A stretch of DNA of 64,000 nucleotides, taken from positions 248,001 to 312,000 of the forward strand of contig CAJQUW010016879.1 of assembly GCA_907163375.1 (NCBI GenBank), in the 5' to 3' direction. Source of the stretch: Prostheceraeus crozeri. Lineage: Eukaryota; Platyhelminthes; Polycladida; Euryleptidae. Each line of letters opens with the position of its first letter. The stretch's first letter is position 1. The position numbers and the translations under genes were made by a program. This document shows, one piece after another, positions 56,692-64,000 of this stretch. The notes beneath the pieces are model-generated. The model did not search any database. It saw only the letters and a program-made list of their open reading frames with translations, and had not been told where the DNA came from.

Positions 56692-57047
56692 AGAACTTTT
56701 CTGGAAAATCTTATCATTTTTTGAAAAAATCGGTTTTTGGCGGTTTTTTCCGGTTGTTCGTGTATGGAAAGTGCTGGAAGTTGCTGTACAAACTTAGGTT
56801 TTTGCTCTTGTATCTAAATTTTTCCACCGGAATGCTGTACAAACTCGCTAACCAGGTAGCACCAATACTTGCACCAATTTTTCGAATTTAAATTTGAATT
56901 TTGAAGGTGAAAGAGTTCGAATTTTGGAAAACTTTTTGGCTGTACAAACTCTGCGTCATCAGTAGTACCTAAACATGTGGTTTCCTATTCTGTACAAACT
57001 CTATTCAAAAAGTTGGTGTTGAAGTTGGTGCTAACTTCAACGACATC
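56692..57047 (-). repeat. Foldback element, right outer terminal segment
   Basis: The inverse of 49805-50160 with few differences, including the repeated GAGTTTGTACAG words. Confidence 0.85.
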
Positions 57048-58372
57048 TTAATAAGTATAACTTCTCGGAAAATTCCAAACTGGTTAGCTTTGATGTGGTC
57101 AGTCTTTTTACTAACGCTCCTCTAGAAGAGGTCATCGAACTAGCTTGTGATAAAGTCTACAACTCCGATGTGTCAAAACCTCCTTTTAGTAGAGACACAT
57201 TCAAAAAGCTGTTGCAGTTCGCGACAGGAGGCATTTTCTCTTTTAACACCACTCTTTATCGTCAATGTGACGGTCTTAGTATGGGTAGCCCACTAGCACC
57301 CACTCTTAGTAACCTATTTATGGGTGAATTAGGAACAAATTTTCTCAACATCAATCGTATGAACCTGAAGTTCTACGTGAGGTATGTTGACGACATTTTA
57401 GCAATCTTTGAGGATGATGACCATGAATCTTTCTTTAATTATCTAAACTCATGGCATCCCAACATGAAGTTCACCGCTGAAGTTGGTGGGAATAGTTTAC
57501 CTTTCTTAGACATCAGCCTGGATGTCACTGATAGTTGCCTAGTCACTTCTGTTTATAGGAAACCCACATATACGGGTTTAATCTTGAATTTTAAGGCTAA
57601 CTGTCCTATACAGTGGAAAAGAGGCCTACTGAGCACTCTGATAAATAGAGCATACATAGTGTGCTGCACTTGGGAGAAGTTTCATGAAGAAATGGAGAAA
57701 CTCACCAACATTTTTAGAAACAACGGATATCCGTTGCAATTTATCAATAACATTATTAAAAATTATTTAGAGAAAAAGTTTAATGACCATGTCAAGACGG
57801 AAGACATAACATACACTCAAACAATAAAAATCCCTTTTTTGGTATTCAATCAGTTTATTTTAAAAAAAGATTACAAAATATCTTTCGTAAAATTGACAAG
57901 GAGTTACAAATCAGATGGGTTTTCACCTGCAATAATATTAAGAAAAATTTTTCGAACAAAGACCGTACTCCGAAGGTTCTAAAGTCATGTGTCGTATATA
58001 GTTATGCTTGTGAGGTTGATCCTCGCACTATTTATATTGGTAGAACTCTAAGACACTTGAATGCTAGAATCAAGGAACATAGTCAAAAAAATGTCTGCGA
58101 TCTCGGATCATAGGCTAAACTGTAGCTGTAGCTGTAACTCTAGTAACTTTAAAATCTTGGGACAAGCGTCCAATAACTTTGAACTGAATATTATGGAGGC
58201 GTTATTTATTAAAAAGTATAACCCTAGTCTGAACAAGCAATTGAACCATGAAGGAACTTTTTTTAGCTGCAAACTTATTTAGCATTAGCAGTATTGCATC
58301 TCTTGTACATATTTATCTGTGACATGTCGACATGAATGATTTACAAATTTATGCATGTTTTCATCATTGTAA
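57048..58372 (+). mobile_element. Penelope-like element, copy 2, 3' part
   Basis: It resumes the element exactly after the foldback insertion. The frame 57095-57982 covers VSLFTNAPLEEV, GLSMGSPLAPTLSN, YVRYVDDILAIF and the thumb region, and GIY-YIG sequence follows at 57985-58282. The 3' end is at CATCATTGTAAT near 58372, as in copy 1. Only scattered codon differences from copy 1 (for example Ser to Asn in FFSYLN) were seen. Confidence 0.88.
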
Positions 58373-58910
58373 TAAAGAGGTATATGCGATAGGATGCAAT
58401 TATTATTTACTTTGAAAAGGAAAAATTTAGAAAAATCAACTTCAATAACATTCATAATCATGCCATGATGTCATAAAAACAGCATTCTACAATATATTAA
58501 AGAATATTTTGAGGACGAAAATTCTACATGAAAAGATTTCAGCATGAGTCAAACATTAATATTGTTGCAAGAGAGATGGAAAGCAAAGATTCACTGGATG
58601 AACCTGACAATTAAGAACAGGGAAGTGTGTGAGAACTGAAAGCAATTACACTTTATATAATTATTCCATCATTCTATACTATTCAAAGATTACTTTAACT
58701 AAGCACAATGAAGCAGTAGCCGGCGATGCATTCAGTAATAGAATGTTAATTGCTATCCATCCGCCTTCGACAAAATTCTTGCTCCTTTGAGTTATCGCTA
58801 TTCCTTTCCATTTTTGATGTTTTACATGCAATTTCTTCATAAATGAATATCCATTCTAATGACATCCATCAGTAACTCAAGTTTCGAGCTATTTCTTGCC
58901 AAAATCAGGA
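58373..58910. other. No gene recognised
   Basis: AT-rich flank beyond the compound insertion, without recognised features. Confidence 0.4.
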
Positions 58911-58914
58911 AAGC

Positions 58915-59110
58915 TTTTTGGGTGGTGTCCGTGGATCAATAGCTGAGTGCCTTGACTAGCTTCTTTTTGTCTATAGGTCGAGCCCCGACCATGTCATTGA
59001 AAGTTGGCAGGAAGGGCATTTAGGCTAGAAGTTTCATAGCGTTCCAGAAAAGTCTGACTACGTCAGAAACGCTCAAACTCCAGTGAGGGAGTTGCGATGC
59101 GATGAGATTC
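58915..59110 (+). repeat. tRNA-derived SINE candidate
   Basis: TAGCTGAGTGCCTTG fits an A box and GGTCGAGCCCC, about 40 bases on, approximates a B box with one base missing. A conserved-looking body with GGCAGGAAGGGC follows. The polymerase III boxes are only partly matched and no poly-A or terminal repeat is defined. Confidence 0.35.
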
Positions 59111-62100
59111 ATTTTTCTTGTTTAAAAAGTCCTCCTGCATACACATATAATAAATCAATAATTAAATTAATAGAAATCACATTTGCGATAGAACCGCTAG
59201 TTTCTCAAATTCATGTACTTAATATATGGTAGGGACAAAGCATTTTTGCTGTCATTACATCAGAATCTGGTCAGCTTAGGGGAAGATGGGGTAGAAGTTT
59301 GAAAAAAGTAGTTTTTACCTTTGAACTCAAAATTCAAAGCTATTTGTATTTTTTTAATTGCTTCTTATATATTTGGAATCTTAAAACATCTCTTGTGATG
59401 AAGCCATTTTTAACCTCAATCATTATCACAAGTAGCGTTTCAAAAATTAAATGATATTCAACCTTTACCGCGGACACGGCGGGCTACAGTTTGAATTTGA
59501 ACGCGCTTTCACATTGAAGTAGTTACTGCTCTGCAAGACTATCAATATACATGCTTAAGGGCAAAATCAATATTCAAATTGCATTTTTTGCCAATTCTCA
59601 TAAGTAGACCTAAAGTACAATACCGAAAAATCTCTATCAATTACATTTGTTAGAAATCAGTTAGACCTTTAATTTTGTAATTTATATCATTTCCAGACCC
59701 AAACAGTCAGCCCAGTTGCTACAGCAAAAACGATTTCGTGCTAGCCAACCTGGTAATAGCATGCTGTAAATCGACTATAAAACATGTGATCATATCTTTT
59801 TAAAGTCATTTTTAGAAAAAATAGTCCAATAACCATTTACTCAAAGTTGTAGAAAACTCACAGTCTACAGTAAAAACACATGACAAAAGATCTCCATGCA
59901 TGAAACACGCAGTAAATGCATACAGATTCAATACATTCAAGTTTATATTATTTTGCACATCAGCTTTCAACTTATCACAAATACACTCTTATGCAATCGT
60001 GCACATCAGATAGTCAGACAGCATCATGAAAGGACGATCAAGGGGCACACCTTCAAGATTTCAATTGTCTACTTTAACGCATATTCCATGACGAGTTTGT
60101 CAAATAGCATTTTTCGGTTGCACAACTAATAATCTAGGCCTAATCATATACAATTCTTCAAGACGTCCTTGTTTATTGAGGTGATCACTCAATAATTATT
60201 CATGTAGTTTACTATCAAATTGTAATTCAATCAATTTACAAAAAATCGAACAATTCTCAGAATATGCGATAAGTAAAAACAGTATGAACTATGATAGGCT
60301 TGAATAACAAATATTAATGCTGAAATGATTTTCATTCATAATTTTCAATAATTTGCTTTCAATATTTTGTGTTTTGAACTATCTGAAGAACATGTGAATG
60401 CAGCAAATGTAAGATATCACGCACTGACCCTTTTTTAAATTTGCTATGAGACGCGAATAACATCTAAATGACTACGCATGTCTCACTGTTTCAACATAAA
60501 CCTAAAACATTCTATCTAGCAGATCTTATTCGGAAATTTCCGCAATGCCTGATAGTGATAACTTACATTTCTCATTCATTCGATGAGCCAACATAATACC
60601 AAATGCTCAGGAAGCACACATTTCAGTAAACAAACAAACATGACATTGATTGCTTTAATTTTTTAGTGTACTGATGCACACCATCATGTGAGTTCTACGG
60701 TGCATGCTGCTTTTGGTTAAAAAACACGATTTAGTGTACTTAATATTTTTATGAGTACTCTAAGTATTTCAGAAAAGAAAGCAAGTATTTAAAAGCAAGA
60801 AGAAATGAAGGCTTCAGAAAAGAGTATTCTGAAGTCCATGTTTCATTTCTGAATTACTCATGAATAAGGTGTAGGAGTGCAATTGTTTTTCGTGATGTAA
60901 ATGATGCACAAAAATTTATCATTTCAATGAGCCAATATGAGCCCTAACAGTTGAAATTGTCAAAATTGCCGGTAAGTGTGCAATTCGATCGAAGTGTTTC
61001 ACTCATGAGAACACGCATTGTTTTTTGCTTCATTAGGTCGCTACTAATTTTCATTGCAAATTTTTAAATGCAGCGACTTGGATGGAAATTTTGCTTCTTT
61101 GAAACACATTCGATTTCTGACTCATGCATTTTTCATCAACTTCGGGTCTAGATACACAGATGTATATACATGTATATTAGATGGGTGCATTTGAGTTGTC
61201 TTTTGTAATAAGGCATCTTATCTCATTAAATTACATTCAAATTAAATTCGATTGAATTTCCAAATCATCCAGTTTTCCTTTTAATATCTGGACTTGAAAG
61301 AAGTTTTTTGCAAATGATATGACTGTCATTGCTGTGGCTCGATATAATTAAGCAGAGTTGGAAGAAACTAAGTTTTGCTGAATTTTCAAAATCTCATGTT
61401 TTTTGTCTAACGAATTACTTCGATTCGCACATGCTTCAGCGATCACTTGCCAGAGGATTATCTGCACGTACTATTCAATCACACATTGAATAGCTTATCT
61501 GTATAATTTTCGTGTAATTCGCGTGTTTGACAATCTTTCTACATATTTTCATTCATAGAACTCATAATTGCGTTCAAAACTGCAAGCATGCATGTGCAGC
61601 TACTATGGCTCTCCCCACAGCACGTTAAAATGTGCTATCGGCAACCCGTAGGCAAGTACTTCAACGCATCACTCAGAACATAATTGCCACATAAAGAATA
61701 AAGCTAAAAGAAAATTTCCATTTAGGAAATATTACACAGCAATATTTGTAAACAATTGTATATAATATTCTGATAGATGAATAACATTCCAAGTTTTCGA
61801 AAGTGAGACTCGTGGCGGTAAAATATCTAATACGCTAATTGCTTTTAGTACTAAAATTACCGAGCTCAAATTCACAGAAGTACTGATGATGAAATAATAT
61901 ATAATGAATTATAATAATAAAAATAAATAAAATAATTATAATAAATAAATAATAATTATATAATATATAATATGATGAAATATCAACGTAGCAGGGACTA
62001 CTGAAAGGGAAAGACACAAGCGTGACATTGTGACTGAGCTAGTGAAGACCATTCAAGTTCGCATTAATGCATGCCTTATACTATGTTAACTGTCAACAGT

Positions 62101-63212
62101 TCAAGTAGTATCGGTCAGTGAACATATCAGTCATTATTTCAGGGTGGATAGTGAATATCAGGATCGCGCTCCATGACTTCTATGGCGTGAATGGTGGTCG
62201 GTGGGACAATAGCGGTGCATCCACAGAATTAGATTCATCTGCGCGCGCTTCGGTTTCCCAGAAGGGAAGAATTGCATGTAACCTTAATATCGAAATGGCA
62301 CATTACAGAATTACACAACATTCTCCTTCCCGAACGGATAATTCGTGCATCACTTCCTATTGGAAATGGCAAACAATAAGCTGTCAGCAGAGGACCAGTG
62401 AGAGATGCATGCGTGGCAATTTTGGTAAGTGAAGCACTTTGCTGGAACTCACATTAATCCGCAAGCGACGCACGACTTATTTTCCTATCTCTGTAAGGTA
62501 TTAGGAATTCCTTTTTGCCCACTTAATAGATTCCTCGATGTGCCGGGGATTTCGTATTAATCACACTTCTAGCAAACCGAAGCAGATAAACAAAATATTT
62601 AGTTCTGTGGGTGCATCGATAAAGCTGCGTCACTGCATTGCCGCAACATCACTTCATACTTAAATTCACAGCGCCTTCTTGTATCACTACTATTTTCTCC
62701 TACTGCAGTTTGAGGCCTGCCAACGTTTGCCATCATCACCGACTATGCTTTGAGTACCGCCAACGTTTACTCACTTCACTTTGCATATTTCACTGTTCAT
62801 GCATTTTTCACTGTTCTGTGTATATTTTATTGATTTAAATGCATTTGTATTTAGCTGTCAAAACAGTTCTTAAATGAAACAGGTTAGATATGCATTATGG
62901 CATTTTTCAACTAGTGGATGTGCTTGTTCCATGCAACTCACTAAATGAGAGCTAAAATGAGTACGAATTATGTACTGTGCTTTCGAACCCAAGGAGTTCT
63001 AAAATGATATTTTCGCACTCAAAGAGTAGGCTTACTAGAATTTGGGACTAATTTCTTAGTAGCAGTTAGTACTCAGGTTCAGCACACTCTTTAGTACTCA
63101 TTTACGACTTGATGAAAACAGTGTAGAGAGGGAAAAATCCTTGGAAAATCAAAATTTTTGATCAGAAACTATAGAATTTGCGTAGTTAAAGAGAAAAATT
63201 AAAAATTCAACA
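59111..63212. other. No gene recognised
   Basis: About 4 kb without a supported gene. A frame at 62118-62432 is followed by a donor-like TTTTG/GTAAGT and preceded by a TTTCAG, so a noncoding or orphan exon is possible, but its product has no recognisable domain. An AT-only stretch occurs near 61895-61975. Confidence 0.35.
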
Positions 63213-63225
63213 TCTTTAGAATTTA

Positions 63226-63505
63226 GATTAATAAGAGTGCGTTAGAGAAAACTCCCCAAGTTTAGGTCGATGCTTTCTTGAAAGTTAAGTAAAAAGTTAA
63301 ACAGTTCAGACGGGACTTCGGCGTCCAGCGCCTTCGAAACGGTCGATGGTAACGTTAGGGTTAGGGTTAAGGTTAAGGTTACCATCGACCGTTTCGAAGG
63401 CGCTGGACGCCGAAGGCCCGTCTGACCTGTTTAGCCTTTTACTTAACTTTCAAGAAAGCATCGACCTAAACTTGGGGAGTTTTCTCTAACGCACTCTTAT
63501 TAATC
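63226..63505. repeat. 280-bp near-perfect palindrome with TTAGGG loop
   Basis: Arms 63226-63353 and 63378-63505 (128 bases each) are inverse copies with about four differences. The 24-base loop reads GTTAGGGTTAGGGTTAAGG plus GTTAAG-type words, including two TTAGGG telomere-like repeats. The 13-bp direct repeat TCTTTAGAATTTA lies at 63213-63225 and 63528-63540, so the palindrome plus 22 bases may be one inserted unit. Confidence 0.9.
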
Positions 63506-63540
63506 AAAATGATCTCCCGACGACTGGTCTTTAGAATTTA

Positions 63541-64000
63541 ATAATTGCACACAAAACCATCGAAATGATGAAGACAACATAAATTATAAGAAGCATTACA
63601 AGTAAAAATACAAAATGTACTCCCACTAATTGCATTGCAGTAAATGCGTCATTTAGATTGATTGCATCGTCAAGAAATTCTCGTGGTCATTAGACAAAGC
63701 AGGCCGTAAGCTGTAGACCAAAATATGTAAGCTATAATAAATTAGATGAGACCGATGTTAGAGATAGGTGAGGAGTTTTCGATGAGAGAGAGAGAAAGAG
63801 GTGAGGAAATGACGGTCTAGTGTGCTCCTGCATGTCGAAGTGGGCACAATAAAACAAAAAGTGATCTTACAAAATAGGTCTAAAGTAAATACTAAATAAT
63901 CTAAAGTCTCATACATGAAGGTCAAAAAGTGCAACATAAGAACGAATTCTTCTACTTTCATATCCCATATGATCCAAATAAGAACATATGCCTTAGTGAA
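63541..64000. other. No gene recognised
   Basis: No supported feature in the final stretch. A short GA-rich run (GAGAGAGAGAAAGAGG) lies near 63784. Confidence 0.4.

Larger units (their letters stand above)
49805..57047. mobile_element. Foldback-type transposon with tandem-unit inverted repeats
   Basis: The ends read GATGTCGTTGAAGTTAGCACC and inverse. The flanks TTTATAA (49798-49804) and TTAATAA (57048-57054) are 7-bp repeats with one difference; copy 1 of the retroelement shows the single uninterrupted TTAATAA at the same place. Each side has a 356-bp outer segment and then an array of 175-bp units, 4 on the left and 13 on the right. The 3.6 kb centre has no recognised transposase. This resembles foldback elements such as Drosophila FB and sea urchin TU. 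Confidence 0.88.

Noticed and set aside
62118-62432. 104-codon frame followed by a GTAAGT donor
   Set aside because: No recognisable domain and the frame has no partner exon. It is kept only as a remark in the region entry.

Overview
The window is animal nuclear DNA: AT-rich, intron-bearing and crowded with transposons. It holds a spliced heterotrimeric G-protein alpha gene, Penelope-like retroelements, hAT, Harbinger and Tc1-like elements, tRNA-derived SINE heads and a Polinton. The element mix and the frequent TAGGCCTA-type words suggest a marine invertebrate (echinoderm, hemichordate or lophotrochozoan), but no sequence here fixes the species.

Layout. 1-9 kb: no host gene recognised; a 1.25 kb hAT-like element with perfect 8-bp target duplications (2954-4205), a 3.3 kb long-inverted-repeat element (4475-7780) and a dispersed repeat family in both orientations. 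9-12.3 kb: remnants of at least three or four Penelope-like elements with GIY-YIG endonuclease domains. 12.3-17.5 kb: a GC-rich minisatellite, a TA-flanked MITE family member, and a hAT element with 8-bp target duplications that keeps a BED-finger remnant (13830-14610). 17.6-33.4 kb: a fossil Polinton/adintovirus-like element. Its terminal inverted repeats are higher-order tandem arrays (about 3.4 kb left, 1.1 kb right). Between them lie a RING protein, a UBA-like protein, a membrane protein, pX-like, packaging ATPase, a conserved virion-type protein, integrase, small basic protein, double-jelly-roll capsid, adenain-type protease, a minus-strand gene, a PD-(D/E)XK nuclease-like protein and a penton-like protein. 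No PolB is visible. An octamer, TAAGCAAA, sits just upstream of five of its genes on the matching strand.

34.4-45.6 kb: the last four coding exons, minus strand, of a divergent Gs-like G alpha gene, joined in consistent phase. The GTPase motifs are intact, with an unusual insertion of about 65 residues. A Harbinger element (40709-42717) and a tRNA-like SINE head lie in its introns.

46.0-58.4 kb: two nearly identical Penelope-like elements head to head. The second is split by a 7.24 kb foldback-type element (49805-57047) whose inverted repeats are built of 175-bp tandem units (4 left, 13 right), and that element in turn carries a Tc1-like MITE. The compound insertion probably lies in an intron further 5' in the G alpha gene. 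58.4-64 kb: no gene recognised; a tRNA-like SINE head and a near-perfect 280-bp palindrome with a TTAGGG-bearing loop, flanked by 13-bp direct repeats.

Calls rest on reading motifs, repeats, splice signals and phases by eye. No database search was possible.
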